A DNA stretch of 64,000 bases, taken from assembly GCF_900111025.1 (NCBI RefSeq), contig NZ_FOFN01000002.1, positions 186,001 through 250,000 of the forward strand, written 5' to 3'. The number at the start of each line of letters is the position of its first letter. Positions within the stretch are counted from its first letter, which is position 1. The position numbers and the translations under genes are program-made. Shown one piece after another: positions 52,777-62,150 of this stretch. This stretch comes from Hyunsoonleella jejuensis (GTDB lineage: Bacteria; Bacteroidota; Bacteroidia; Flavobacteriales; Flavobacteriaceae). A model generated the notes under the pieces. The model saw nothing but the letters and a program-made list of their open reading frames with translations, ran no database searches and had not been told where the DNA came from.

Positions 52777-52974
52777 ATGAAAAAAGAAGATTCTATTCAA
52801 GAGCATCAAGTTAAACTCAATAAAAAGTATAAGAAACTAATTGAAGAAGCTTATAATTTTAGGCAAACGGATGCTTCATTGAGTGATGTTTCCGAGTATA
52901 AAGCCATAAAACTTCTTAACAAGTTAAATAAGTTAAAATATCTTACTAGAGATTATCATCGTACGGCTATGTGA
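52777..52974 (+). CDS. Small helical protein (65 aa), Lacal_2735-like
   Basis: A short cytoplasmic protein with two charged helices: HQVKLNKKYKKLIEEAYNFRQTD and DVSEYKAIKLLNKLNKLKYL. This resembles the flavobacterial small-protein family named after Lacal_2735, from memory. Function unknown; starts at ATG 52777. Confidence 0.55.
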   Translation: MKKEDSIQEHQVKLNKKYKKLIEEAYNFRQTDASLSDVSEYKAIKLLNKLNKLKYLTRDYHRTAM

Positions 52975-53019
52975 CATTTAGCGTTTATTTAACGTTACCA
53001 TTACATCCAAATCAAGTAA

Positions 53020-53196
53020 ATGCTCGTAATTTATAGTAAAGAGAAGATTATGAGTCCACATTTCTGTAAGGTTGGCAAAATTAAGGTCAACAACAAAAAG
53101 ATTATTAATTTAAAGGAAATTGAAAAGCGCATATCAAACTTTGTAGACGATATGAGTAAGGTTGAATTTTCTAAAGATGTTCATGGAGCTGTTTAA
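53020..53196 (+). CDS. Possible 58-aa protein, unknown
   Basis: The ATG at 53020 opens 58 codons with coding-like composition: SPHFCKVGKIKVNNKKIINL, then KEIEKRISNFVDDMSKVEF. A second ATG lies at 53050. It fills an otherwise empty 196-bp gap and overlaps the 3' end of the convergent minus-strand gene by 26 bp. No family recognised. Confidence 0.45.
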   Translation: MLVIYSKEKIMSPHFCKVGKIKVNNKKIINLKEIEKRISNFVDDMSKVEFSKDVHGAV

Positions 53197-53944
53197 AATA
53201 GCCGAAGGCTTTTGTTAATCTAGATCCGTACCAGGAAAACATTTCCCCATCCACTAAAAGTATTCTTGCTTTTGGGTAGTATTTTTTTAGCTCTTTTTTA
53301 TGCGTTTCAGTAAATGGATATGGCTCACTGGATAACAGCACAAGTTCTATAGTGTTATCTTTTTTTAAGCTAATTTCAGGATAACGTATTTCCTCCATGC
53401 CATTTTTAAATTTGTTTAATTGTAACAAATAATCCACAAAAGTATGTTTGCCAACCACCATCCAAGGCAATCTCCAAATAAAATATAAGGTTTTCAAGCT
53501 GTTCTTTTCCTGTATGAATGTTTTGAAACTGTTAAATTCAGTTTTTAGTTCAGCAATTAAATTTGCAGATTTCTCTTCTACATTAAACAACATTCCATAT
53601 TGTGCTATAAGTTCAAAACTATCTTCTAAAGTAAAAATATTAGAAACGTGAACTTCACATACTTTTTCACATGCTTCAACAATGTTCTTTGTGTTTTCCT
53701 CCTTATTACAAAGAATAATGTCTGGTTGCAACGCTTTTATTCTATCAATATGCACGAGCTTTGTACCACCGACAATAGTGGCGTTTAATCCTATATTATT
53801 AGGGTGGACACAAAATTTGGTAACCCCTACAATATTTTCCTTTAAACCTAAATCGCACAACAATTCTGTTTGACTTGGTACTAATGAAACAATACGTTTC
53901 GGAACTGCTTTTATTTTTAGGGTTCTATTTAGTTGGTCTTGCAT
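53171..53944 (-). CDS. BtuF-like helical-backbone metal/corrinoid-binding protein without signal peptide
   Basis: Resembles class III substrate-binding proteins (BtuF/FhuD type): RIVSLVPSQTELLCDLGLKENIVGVTKFCVHP, KLVHIDRIKALQPDIILCNKEENT, then a helical backbone and LPWMVVGKHTFVDYLLQLNKF. No signal peptide is visible from the ATG at 53944, nor in the open frame to 54004, so a periplasmic role is uncertain; cytoplasmic members of this group exist. Cobalamin is a plausible ligand because icmF needs B12, but haem or iron are alternatives. 257 aa. Confidence 0.72.
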   Translation of the reverse strand: MQDQLNRTLKIKAVPKRIVSLVPSQTELLCDLGLKENIVGVTKFCVHPNNIGLNATIVGGTKLVHIDRIKALQPDIILCNKEENTKNIVEACEKVCEVHVSNIFTLEDSFELIAQYGMLFNVEEKSANLIAELKTEFNSFKTFIQEKNSLKTLYFIWRLPWMVVGKHTFVDYLLQLNKFKNGMEEIRYPEISLKKDNTIELVLLSSEPYPFTETHKKELKKYYPKARILLVDGEMFSWYGSRLTKAFGYFKQLHEHL

Positions 53945-54026
53945 ACTACAAAATAAATCTAAACATTTTTTTGTGTGAAATAAAGTAAAATCGCATAATG
54001 TCATATCTTCGCGATAAACATTTTAC

Positions 54027-54701
54027 ATGCTAAAAGCAGTTATTTTCGACATGGATGGGGTGATTATTGATAGTGAACCTATGCACCGTAAAGCCTATCT
54101 TGATATGTTCGACGAAGTAGGAATTGAGGTAAGTAATGAGATGTATGAATCTTTCACTGGACAATCTACTTTAAATATTTGCAGAAGACTTTGTGATCAT
54201 TTTAGTTTAAAAGAAACTCCCGAGACTTTAGTGACCCTAAAACGCAAGCATTATAAACAGTTTTTTAATACAAATTCTGATTTAGCATTAATTGATGGGG
54301 TTTTAGACCTAATTAAAAATTATTATGAAAATGGGTTGACACTAATTTTAGGGTCATCAGCTTCCATGAGTGGTATAAATATGATTTTTGAGCGTTTTGA
54401 CTTAAACCAATATTTTAAAACGAAATTAAGTGGCGCTGACTTGAAACAATCTAAACCACATCCTGAAATTTTTGAAAAAGCTGCAGAAGCCTCTGGATAT
54501 GGCAGAAATGAATGCATAGTAATTGAAGATTCTACCAATGGTATTGCAGCAGCAAAATCAGCAGGAATCTACTGTGTTGGTTATGATAGTTTTCACTCTA
54601 AAAATCAGGATTACTCTAAAGCCGATAAGGTTATAAATGATTTTAAGGAGATTTTCTTTGAAAAAATATCAGAAGATTTCAAGAAAGTATCCCCGCAATA
54701 A
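54027..54701 (+). CDS. HAD-superfamily phosphatase, beta-phosphoglucomutase-like
   Basis: HAD motif I FDMDGVIIDSEP (residues 7-18), cap domain with FTGQSTLNICRRL, motif II GSSASMSGI, motif III Lys in LKQSKPHPEIFEKAA and motif IV IEDSTNGIAAAKSAG. It would dephosphorylate or isomerise a small sugar phosphate; the exact substrate is open. The 224-aa length is normal. Confidence 0.88.
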   Translation: MLKAVIFDMDGVIIDSEPMHRKAYLDMFDEVGIEVSNEMYESFTGQSTLNICRRLCDHFSLKETPETLVTLKRKHYKQFFNTNSDLALIDGVLDLIKNYYENGLTLILGSSASMSGINMIFERFDLNQYFKTKLSGADLKQSKPHPEIFEKAAEASGYGRNECIVIEDSTNGIAAAKSAGIYCVGYDSFHSKNQDYSKADKVINDFKEIFFEKISEDFKKVSPQ

Positions 54702-54703
54702 AC

Positions 54704-55165
54704 TTAAAAATGGTATTCGGTGGTAGTTTTTATCTCTTTTAAAACGAAGTAACTTTCTAAAACACCAATATTTTCAATTTTAGAAAGTTTCAACCGTACA
54801 AACTCATGATATTCCTCAAGACTTCCAAGATTTATTTTTAAAACGAAATCCACCTTACCAGCCATGTGGTAACATTCCTGAACTTCAAGTAAACTCTTAA
54901 TTTGCCTATCAAATTTATCAATAAAACCTTCATCATGATAGCGCAGTGATACCATACAAATAGCTGTTACGGGACAATTAATCAGTTTTTTATCAATTAG
55001 TGCAACATATTTTTTAATATATCCCTTTTTCTCCAAACGCCTAATACGTTCGTAGACGGGACTTGCAGTAAGATGCAGCACTTTGGCAATATCTTTGGTT
55101 GTTTTTTTTGCATCCTTTTGAAGGATTCTTAGTATTTTAAGATCAATATCATCTAATCGCTCCAT
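54704..55165 (-). CDS. Lrp/AsnC-family regulator, likely controls tdh-kbl
   Basis: HTH (LDDIDLKILRILQKDAKKTTKDIAKVLHLTASPVYERIRRLEKKGYI) plus RAM domain (VQECYHMAGKVDFVLKINLGSLEEYHEFVRLKLSKIENIGVLESYFVLKEIK). 153 aa. It is divergent from the threonine-degradation pair, and a perfect inverted repeat at 55290-55307 lies in between. Amino-acid-responsive control of threonine breakdown is a reasonable inference, since Lrp also controls tdh-kbl in Escherichia coli. Confidence 0.9.
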   Translation of the reverse strand: MERLDDIDLKILRILQKDAKKTTKDIAKVLHLTASPVYERIRRLEKKGYIKKYVALIDKKLINCPVTAICMVSLRYHDEGFIDKFDRQIKSLLEVQECYHMAGKVDFVLKINLGSLEEYHEFVRLKLSKIENIGVLESYFVLKEIKTTTEYHF

Positions 55166-55289
55166 TTCCAGTAAAAATCACTTAAGAAGTATAAAAATAT
55201 TCATAACAAAAGCAAATATATGTTTAAATTATAATATTTACAGAATAAAACACTTTTTTATGTGCTATTAACAGTTTTTTTAATTGTGT

Positions 55290-55307
55290 TTACTAAGATA
55301 TTAGTAA
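55290..55307. promoter_or_regulatory. Inverted repeat, candidate Lrp-type operator for tdh-kbl
   Basis: TTACTAA, 4-nt spacer GATA, TTAGTAA: a perfect 7-bp inverted repeat 28 bp before the tdh ATG. A partial extra half-site (TTAGTACTAA) follows. Placement over the tdh promoter suggests an operator. Confidence 0.45.
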
Positions 55308-55334
55308 TTTAGTACTAAGCATATTTCTATTAAA

Positions 55335-56288
55335 ATGAATGAAAAGATATTAATTACAGGAGCCAATGGACAATTGGGTTCTGTATTGACGAACACATTA
55401 CAAGAGAAATACGGCGTTGAAAATATCATTGCGACAGATATAAAATTCAATGCCTCTTTTCAAGGTAACTTTGAGTTTTTAGATGCTACTGATTTTAATA
55501 GCATTCAATATGTTGTTCAAGAACATAGTATTACACAAATCTATCATATGGCGGCAATTCTATCTGCCAAAGGCGAAAAACAACCACTTAAAACTTGGGA
55601 TATAAACAATAAAACATTGCTAAACGTTTTAGAGGTAGCACGGTTAAATAAAATAAGCAAAGTGTTTTTTCCAAGTTCCATTGCAGTTTATGGTGAAAAC
55701 GCCCCAAAAAAGGATACACCACAAGATTTCTTTTTAACCCCTACTACAGTGTATGGCATGAGTAAAGCCGCCGGAGAACATTGGGCTAATTATTACTTTT
55801 TGAAGTATGATTTAGATGTCCGCTCTTTACGATATCCAGGTGTTATTGGTTACCAAACCGCTCCTGGTGGCGGTACTACAGATTATGCAGTTGATGCCTA
55901 CCATTATGCTATAAAAGAAGAAACATATGTTTGCTTTTTAAATGAGACTTCTAGCTTACCTATGATTTATATGGATGATGCTATTCGTGCTACTATTGAA
56001 TTGATGGATGCACCTATAGAACAAATTAAAACACGTACGTCTTACAATCTTGCTAGTATGAGTTTTAATCCTTACGAATTAAAGCAAGCCATATCTGAAA
56101 TTTTTCCTAACTTTAAAATGGTATATAAACCTGATTTTAGGCAAGGTATCGCCGATTCATGGCCTGATAGTATAGATGATAAAGAAGCTAGAACAGACTG
56201 GAATTGGAGTCCGAAATACGACTTAAAAGCAATGACCAAAGCCATGATAGAAAATTTAAAAGAAAAATATAAAACTGAAAACGCATAA
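55335..56288 (+). CDS. tdh: L-threonine 3-dehydrogenase, short-chain (epimerase-like) type
   Basis: Oxidises L-threonine to 2-amino-3-oxobutyrate with NAD. It belongs to the extended-SDR type and not the zinc-dependent type: GANGQLGSVL (7-16), IYHMAAILSAKGE, the catalytic Tyr/Lys in VYGMSKAAGEHW, and the TDH-typical LRYPGVIGYQTAPGGGTTDYAVDAYHYA. 317 aa. kbl starts 3 nt after the stop, which confirms the assignment. Confidence 0.93.
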   Translation: MNEKILITGANGQLGSVLTNTLQEKYGVENIIATDIKFNASFQGNFEFLDATDFNSIQYVVQEHSITQIYHMAAILSAKGEKQPLKTWDINNKTLLNVLEVARLNKISKVFFPSSIAVYGENAPKKDTPQDFFLTPTTVYGMSKAAGEHWANYYFLKYDLDVRSLRYPGVIGYQTAPGGGTTDYAVDAYHYAIKEETYVCFLNETSSLPMIYMDDAIRATIELMDAPIEQIKTRTSYNLASMSFNPYELKQAISEIFPNFKMVYKPDFRQGIADSWPDSIDDKEARTDWNWSPKYDLKAMTKAMIENLKEKYKTENA

Positions 56289-56291
56289 GCT

Positions 56292-57479
56292 ATGTACGGA
56301 GCTATAAAAGAACAATTTAAAGCAGATTTAAACACCATTAAAGAAAGTGGTTTATATAAAAATGAGCGTGTTATCACTTCAAAACAAGGCGCAGAAATAG
56401 ATACTTTGACCAATCTTGACGTATTAAACTTCTGCGCAAATAATTATTTGGGGCTATCATCTAATGATGACGTTATTAAAGCCGGAATTGATACATTGAA
56501 TACTCATGGCTTTGGCTTATCCTCTGTGAGGTTTATCTGTGGTACACAAGATATACACAAAGAGCTGGAACGAAAAACTGCAGAGTTTCTAGGTATGGAA
56601 GATTGTATTTTATACGCTGCCGCTTTTGATGCCAATGGTGGTTTGTTTGAGCCTATTCTCTCAAAAGAAGATGCCATTATTTCCGACGAATTAAATCATG
56701 CTTCTATCATAGATGGTGTTCGCTTGTGTAAAGCACAGCGCTTTAGATATAAGAATTGTGACATGGTTGATTTAGAAGCGCAACTTAAAGCTGCGTCTTC
56801 TGCAAGGAGAAAATTAATTGTTACCGATGGCTCATTTTCCATGGACGGGAAAATCGCACCGTTAGATAAAATTTGTGACTTAGCTGATAAATATGAGGCT
56901 TTAGTAATGATTGATGAATGCCATTCTACAGGTTTTATTGGTAAAACTGGTAGAGGCGTGCACGAATACCATAATGTTATGGATCGTGTAGACATTATTA
57001 CGGGAACCTATGGGAAAGCTCTTGGTGGTGCATCTGGTGGTTTTACTGCTGCTAGAAAAGAAATTGTTGATATCTTAAGACAACATTCAAGACCTTACTT
57101 ATTCTCTAACACCCTTGCACCTGCTATTGTTGGTGCTACGTTAAAAGTATTTGACCTTATCGCGGAGGACACGTCCTTAAGAGACAAATTGGAAGACAAT
57201 ACCAAATTTTTTAGAACCGAAATGACCAAAGCTGGGTTTGATATTATTCCAGGGATTCACCCTATTGTTCCAATTATGCTTTACGATGCAAATCTTGCAC
57301 AAACTTTTGCCAAAATGCTTTTAGACGAAGGTATTTACGTTATTGGATTCTTCTATCCTGTTGTACCTAAAGGAAAAGCCAGAATACGCGTACAGTTGTC
57401 TGCAGCTCATAATAAGGCGCATATACAAAAAGCCATTGATGCTTTTGTTAAGGTTGGTAAAAAGCTGGAAGTTATCTAG
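56292..57479 (+). CDS. kbl: Glycine C-acetyltransferase (2-amino-3-ketobutyrate CoA ligase)
   Basis: PLP enzyme of the alpha-oxoamine synthase family that splits 2-amino-3-oxobutyrate with CoA to glycine and acetyl-CoA. Seen: [33 protein letters not shown], the Asp-His site [18 protein letters not shown] and the PLP lysine in [14 protein letters not shown]. 395 aa, normal. Follows tdh directly. Confidence 0.96.
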   Translation: MYGAIKEQFKADLNTIKESGLYKNERVITSKQGAEIDTLTNLDVLNFCANNYLGLSSNDDVIKAGIDTLNTHGFGLSSVRFICGTQDIHKELERKTAEFLGMEDCILYAAAFDANGGLFEPILSKEDAIISDELNHASIIDGVRLCKAQRFRYKNCDMVDLEAQLKAASSARRKLIVTDGSFSMDGKIAPLDKICDLADKYEALVMIDECHSTGFIGKTGRGVHEYHNVMDRVDIITGTYGKALGGASGGFTAARKEIVDILRQHSRPYLFSNTLAPAIVGATLKVFDLIAEDTSLRDKLEDNTKFFRTEMTKAGFDIIPGIHPIVPIMLYDANLAQTFAKMLLDEGIYVIGFFYPVVPKGKARIRVQLSAAHNKAHIQKAIDAFVKVGKKLEVI

Positions 57480-57511
57480 AAATCCTAATATCACTCAAAA
57501 GGATATTTTTT

Positions 57512-57958
57512 TTATTTTGATTTTAGGAGTGCATTTTGCTCTTCCATAAGCTGCGTAAGCTTATCCAATAATTCGATGTCCTTTGGTGTTGTTACAGTAG
57601 TATCCTTCGTGTCCTGTGCTTTCTTTTTAAGGCGATTCATGAATTTAACAACAATAAACACTGTGAAACCAATAATAATAAAGTCTAAAAACGCTTCACC
57701 TAAAGCACCGTAACCAATAGCTATTTCTTCTGTAAGTATAGAGCCATCAGCAGCTATAGCCGCCTCCTTTAAAATGATTTTTCTATTTTGAAAATGCACA
57801 CCGTCAGTAAGAAGCGATAGTGGTGGCAACATCACCTTTTTTACCAATACATCTATAACCTTGTTAAATGCGGCTCCGATAATTATACCGATAGCCATAT
57901 CCATCATATTACCTTTTACAGCAAACTCCTTAAATTCTTTAAATAATTGCATACCCAT
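57512..57958 (-). CDS. mscL: Large-conductance mechanosensitive channel MscL
   Basis: Pentameric emergency valve of the inner membrane. N-terminal amphipathic helix FKEFKEFAVKGNMMDMAIGIIIGAAFNKVIDVLVKKVMLPP with the glycine-rich first membrane helix, a periplasmic loop (about 45-95), second helix FLDFIIIGFTVFIVVKFMNRLKK and a cytoplasmic helix at the end. 148 aa. The 214-bp spacer 57959-58172 behind it shows no gene. Confidence 0.94.
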   Translation of the reverse strand: MGMQLFKEFKEFAVKGNMMDMAIGIIIGAAFNKVIDVLVKKVMLPPLSLLTDGVHFQNRKIILKEAAIAADGSILTEEIAIGYGALGEAFLDFIIIGFTVFIVVKFMNRLKKKAQDTKDTTVTTPKDIELLDKLTQLMEEQNALLKSK

Positions 57959-58172
57959 GTTTAATTTTTGTTCTGAACAAAATTATGAGTTTAGCCGCAA
58001 AATGCGACATTCTAAAAAGAGAAAAATTAACTTATATGATGTGAATTAGAAGTTAGATTCACATAATTATCCGCAAAATCCAATAAATTAATTTGGTTGC
58101 CTTAACGGTGGCCAAAAAGCCTAGAGACTTTTTTACCCCTAGTTATATCTCACTTAAATTGAATTAAAGCAA

Positions 58173-61100
58173 TTACTTTTTATAATACCTTGCGTAGCCC
58201 CGATACCCAAAAAACCCTAAAATCGCGATACACACACAAGCAATTGCAATAAATTTCAAACTAACTATTTGATCGCCACTGGCGTAAGAATGCAATCCAG
58301 CTAAGTAGAAATTTACACCAAAGTAGGTCATTAAAATACTTCCAAAAGCCACAATAGACATTAAGTTATAAAACCAACGCCCACGAAGCCCAGGAACTAA
58401 TCTCATATGTATTACAAAGGCGTATACCATAATACTAATAAGCGCCCATGTTTCTTTGGGGTCCCAGCCCCAATAGCGCCCCCAACTTTCATTCGCCCAC
58501 ATGCCTCCAAGAAAGTTTCCAATGGTAAGCATTACTAAGCCAACGGTAAGTGCCAATTCATTAATTATGGTTAATTCTTGAATGTTAAGCCCCATAACTT
58601 TTTTGTTCTTATTTGTTGTGAAGGCCATTAGAATGAGTGCCACAACCCCTAAAATCATTCCTAAAGTGAAGGGTCCGTAACTTGCTACAATAACAGCAAC
58701 GTGAATCATTAACCAATAGCTATTTAATACAGGTTGTAGGTTTGCAATTGCAGGGTCCATCCAATTCCAATGGGCTATCATTAAAATCATAGACGTTACA
58801 AATGCTGTGGAAGCAATAGTTAAATCACTTTTTCTTCCAAATGCCAGTCCAAAAAACATCGTAGCCCAAGCTACATATATCATAGATTCGTAAGCATCAC
58901 TCCAAGGTGCGTGACCAGAGATATACCAACGCACAATTAAACCTGCTGTATGTAATAAGAACAACCCAAGAATGATGAACTTAAACACATTTACCGAGAT
59001 ATTAACAAATCTGTTTTTACTATTAAAAATTTGAATTATTAAAAACACGAACATCAAACTTCCAGCATACATAAACCATTTGTAAAGCTTTTTAAAAATA
59101 TCATACTTGTTATATAGTACTTCGGTTTTAACCTTTTTATCACTAAGCATCACCTCAGCACCATATTTATGCTGTGTTTTCTTAAAAGCTTCTAATAATT
59201 TATTGGCTTGAGAATAATCCCCAGATTGTTTGGCATTATTCAACGTAAACAAATAGGTTGAAAATCCGTTTTTCACAAAGTTATTGTAAAGCGAATCTTT
59301 AACAACAGTAGGATCTAGGCGGTATTCATAATTTGAAATCCACTTGTTATTTTCATCATCTGGAATTGGGAATATTTTTAACGAAAGCCCTTCAATAGTG
59401 TTAGATAATAGCGAAACACGCTCGTGCGTTTCCTTTAATTTTTTTTGATATCCATTGGGCACTTGAGTATTATAGGCATCATTCAAATATGGTGATAATT
59501 TATAAGACCCATCTTCGTTTAAAAAATCCACTAATGCAAAGTGCTTACCTTCTTTAGAAACACCAATAATATTTCGTAAAGAATCCGTTTCCTTAGGCCG
59601 CAAATATATAATTGGCACGCTGTACCATAACCTTGGGCTCTCTTGCATGGATAAAAACACTTGGTTTGCATCAAAATCCTCATACGAATCACTTTTACTT
59701 AGTTTTCGTAATAATTCAGAAGCATAGGTGTTTACCGGCATCATACGGCCGCTTATATCCTGAATTACCAAATGCCCAAATTTATCAGCATGTGTTTTTG
59801 GTGTGATATTCGCTTTTAAGACCGAATCAATTTGTGCTTTAGTAGGCTTTTCAAATTTATGCCCATGATCATGACCGTCATCTGGTGTATGTTGTGTTTC
59901 CTGAGCAATACCAAACAAACTAAAACATAATAGAAAAACAGTTAATAATTTTCCTTTTTTGGCTTTTACCTTTTCTAAATACTCTTTTAAATCACTAAAG
60001 CGGGAACCTTTACTAAACATAATCGCCATGAGTCCGAAATACAGCATAATATAGCCAATGTATGTAATTAAAGTACCCCAATAGTCATGGTTTACAGAAA
60101 GCACCGTCCCTTTTTCATCTGGATCATAACTCGCCTGAAAGAAGCGATATCCACGATGGTCCAAAATGTTATTCATAAATATTTTATAGTCAAAACTTCC
60201 TTCTTGCTCATCAACCACGGTAACTTCACTGGAATAAGCTGAATTTACTTCAGAACCAGGATATTTTTCGGCTTCAAAATCATTCAATTTTAATGCAAAT
60301 GGCAGTTCAAGTACTTTAGAACCATATTTTAAGGCAATCTCCAAACCACCTACATTTACTTCCTTAAAATTTCTATCAGTTCCCTTACCTCCTAATACAC
60401 CTACAAGTTTGGTTTCTCCATTAGAAGTTACTTTTAAGACTAGCCCATCATCATCATTTTTTAGGATTTTTGATTTTTGAACTATATCAAAAACGCCTTT
60501 CACCACAGGTTTCGGGAATACCAACTGCATATTGCCAATAACGTACCGAGAACGTAAATATAAAGGCTGTATGCTATCTTTAACCAATTTACCCTGTGCC
60601 CTTGTTGCCATGGTCATATATTCACCTTCAAACGGCGATTTGATACTTAACGAATCGCCCTGAAACGTAATGTTAACTGCCCCGTCTGTAGGTTTATTTA
60701 ATGCAAACAAAACATTATGAATGCTCGCCACCTGCCCTACTTTTAAAAAGTGATTATGAGGCCCGTTTGTCCCAGCTTCTACTAATTTTAGGTAGGATTC
60801 CCCATTCTCGTCTGGAATAATATCTTCCTCCGCTCCTGCAATAAATTTCTCTAACTCAATGGTTACAGGCTGTCCGCCATATTCTGTTTCAATTTTTAAG
60901 CTATTATTCAATCTGGGAGAAAAATCAACTTCTTCCTCTATGGTACGCATTTGGCTCACACCGTTTATTTTATAGTCACCAAAAATCCTACCCGTGAGGT
61001 ATGTTTTCTGTGATAAAAATTGATTTTCCGTAGCACCTTCACGAATGGCCATCATGCCTTCATAACCTATATATCGCGTAATAAACGCACCTAACAAAAT

Positions 61101-61373
61101 AAAAATGAATGAAATATGAAGAATAAACGTAGCCCACTTTTCCTTTTTATACAACCTGAACCTAAAAATATTACCTACAAAATTCACAACGAACATCCCC
61201 ATAATAGCCTCAAACCACCAAGCGTTGTAAATTAAATTTCTAGTGTATGGTGTTGGTGAGGTGTCTTGTCCTGCATCCATAAACGTTCCTGTTGCCATAG
61301 CAGCAGCAAAAGCAATGAATAAAACAGCGGTAAGTCTTGTAGAAAAAAGAATTCTAGCGAGTTTGTCTAACAT
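58173..61373 (-). CDS. ccsBA: Cytochrome c biogenesis CcsBA fusion (ResB + CcsA)
   Basis: System II haem lyase that exports haem and attaches it to apocytochromes c in the periplasm. The N-terminal third is ResB/CcsB-like: helices at RLTAVLFIAFAAAMATGTF and MFVVNFVGNIFRF, with a large periplasmic domain, then a second ResB part with a His-rich stretch DGHDHGHKF near residue 510. The C-terminal part is CcsA: helices around the WWD motif WGRYWGWDPKETW and flanking His residues (IAHWNW, MIHVAVIVASYGP, FVIHMRL). The ATG at 61373 removes 16 non-family residues (1066 aa). Confidence 0.93.
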   Translation of the reverse strand: MLDKLARILFSTRLTAVLFIAFAAAMATGTFMDAGQDTSPTPYTRNLIYNAWWFEAIMGMFVVNFVGNIFRFRLYKKEKWATFILHISFIFILLGAFITRYIGYEGMMAIREGATENQFLSQKTYLTGRIFGDYKINGVSQMRTIEEEVDFSPRLNNSLKIETEYGGQPVTIELEKFIAGAEEDIIPDENGESYLKLVEAGTNGPHNHFLKVGQVASIHNVLFALNKPTDGAVNITFQGDSLSIKSPFEGEYMTMATRAQGKLVKDSIQPLYLRSRYVIGNMQLVFPKPVVKGVFDIVQKSKILKNDDDGLVLKVTSNGETKLVGVLGGKGTDRNFKEVNVGGLEIALKYGSKVLELPFALKLNDFEAEKYPGSEVNSAYSSEVTVVDEQEGSFDYKIFMNNILDHRGYRFFQASYDPDEKGTVLSVNHDYWGTLITYIGYIMLYFGLMAIMFSKGSRFSDLKEYLEKVKAKKGKLLTVFLLCFSLFGIAQETQHTPDDGHDHGHKFEKPTKAQIDSVLKANITPKTHADKFGHLVIQDISGRMMPVNTYASELLRKLSKSDSYEDFDANQVFLSMQESPRLWYSVPIIYLRPKETDSLRNIIGVSKEGKHFALVDFLNEDGSYKLSPYLNDAYNTQVPNGYQKKLKETHERVSLLSNTIEGLSLKIFPIPDDENNKWISNYEYRLDPTVVKDSLYNNFVKNGFSTYLFTLNNAKQSGDYSQANKLLEAFKKTQHKYGAEVMLSDKKVKTEVLYNKYDIFKKLYKWFMYAGSLMFVFLIIQIFNSKNRFVNISVNVFKFIILGLFLLHTAGLIVRWYISGHAPWSDAYESMIYVAWATMFFGLAFGRKSDLTIASTAFVTSMILMIAHWNWMDPAIANLQPVLNSYWLMIHVAVIVASYGPFTLGMILGVVALILMAFTTNKNKKVMGLNIQELTIINELALTVGLVMLTIGNFLGGMWANESWGRYWGWDPKETWALISIMVYAFVIHMRLVPGLRGRWFYNLMSIVAFGSILMTYFGVNFYLAGLHSYASGDQIVSLKFIAIACVCIAILGFFGYRGYARYYKK

Positions 61374-61565
61374 AACAATTTGCACTTTTTTTGCTCGGGC
61401 AAAAATACGGATTATTACCAATTAAAAATGGCATTTTAACACGCTTTAATACTTTGTGATTGTTTAAACTAATTCTTAATTAGAATAAGTTTATATACTA
61501 GAAACGCAGCAATAAATTGTTGATTCTATAATCTTTCCTTTTTTCAAATGAAAACTTATCAGTTG

Positions 61566-61994
61566 TCATCCCTCAATAACCTCCTTGTATTCGACGAAAA
61601 ATGCTTCGAACAAATTCATCGTCTCATTAAAGAATACCATCACATCTTGCCATGTATTTTTATTATGAATGGACACTTTTTGCGCTAAGGGCACATAAAT
61701 TCTAGAAATCTCTTTGTGGTTTTCCAAAAAACACTCCTCTTCATAAATAGCGTGGGGTAAATATTCATCTATTAAAATAGACTTTAAGGCTTCTAGTTTT
61801 TCCCAGTATTTAATGCGATGTTCTAAATCGTCTTCTAAATCCAAGGCTACCAATGCTTGTTTCGTATCAAAATGAAATTTAAAACTTAAACCTTTCAATT
61901 TTGTGTTATACAAAATCCATTTTCTGGGAAAGGACTTCCCAAAACTGGTCCAAAACTCTTGGCGTAATATGCGAGATTCTTCTTTGCTAAACAT
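61566..61994 (-). CDS. DUF4268-like protein
   Basis: Cytoplasmic protein of 142 aa that opens FSKEESRILRQEFWTSFGK and contains LSFKFHFDTKQALVALDLEDDLEHRIKYWEKLEALKSIL and a C-terminal helix WQDVMVFFNETMNLFEAFFVEYKEVI. This matches DUF4268, a small domain sometimes attached to nucleases but here stand-alone. Function unknown. Repeat copy R2 begins right at its start codon. Confidence 0.8.
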   Translation of the reverse strand: MFSKEESRILRQEFWTSFGKSFPRKWILYNTKLKGLSFKFHFDTKQALVALDLEDDLEHRIKYWEKLEALKSILIDEYLPHAIYEEECFLENHKEISRIYVPLAQKVSIHNKNTWQDVMVFFNETMNLFEAFFVEYKEVIEG

Positions 61995-61996
61995 AA

Positions 61997-62045
61997 CAGC
62001 TGCCCCTCCTTAATCCTCCCCAAGTGGGGAGGAAATACTCAAACT
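61997..62045. repeat. C/T-rich palindromic repeat, copy R2
   Basis: It reads AGCTGCCCCTCCTTAATCC, with palindromic centre TCCTCCCCAAGTGGGGAGGA, and ends AATACTCAAACT. It lies directly upstream of the DUF4268-like start codon, facing copy R3 about 60 bp away in opposite orientation. Confidence 0.65.
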
Positions 62046-62103
62046 CTTTATAACCTATAATACCTTTTATTTTTTAGTTAAAAAAACATCTAATCTCTAT
62101 TCC

Positions 62104-62146
62104 ACAAAAGTATTCCCTTTCCTTTGGAAAGGGTTAGGGAAAGGCT
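62104..62146. repeat. C/T-rich palindromic repeat, copy R3 (inverted)
   Basis: On the minus strand it begins AGCCTTTCCCTAACCC, has the centre CCTTTCCAAAGGAAAGG and ends GAATACTTTTGT. It lies 4 bp from the ZIP gene stop codon and could also act as its 3' hairpin. Confidence 0.6.
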
Positions 62147-62150
62147 TTTT

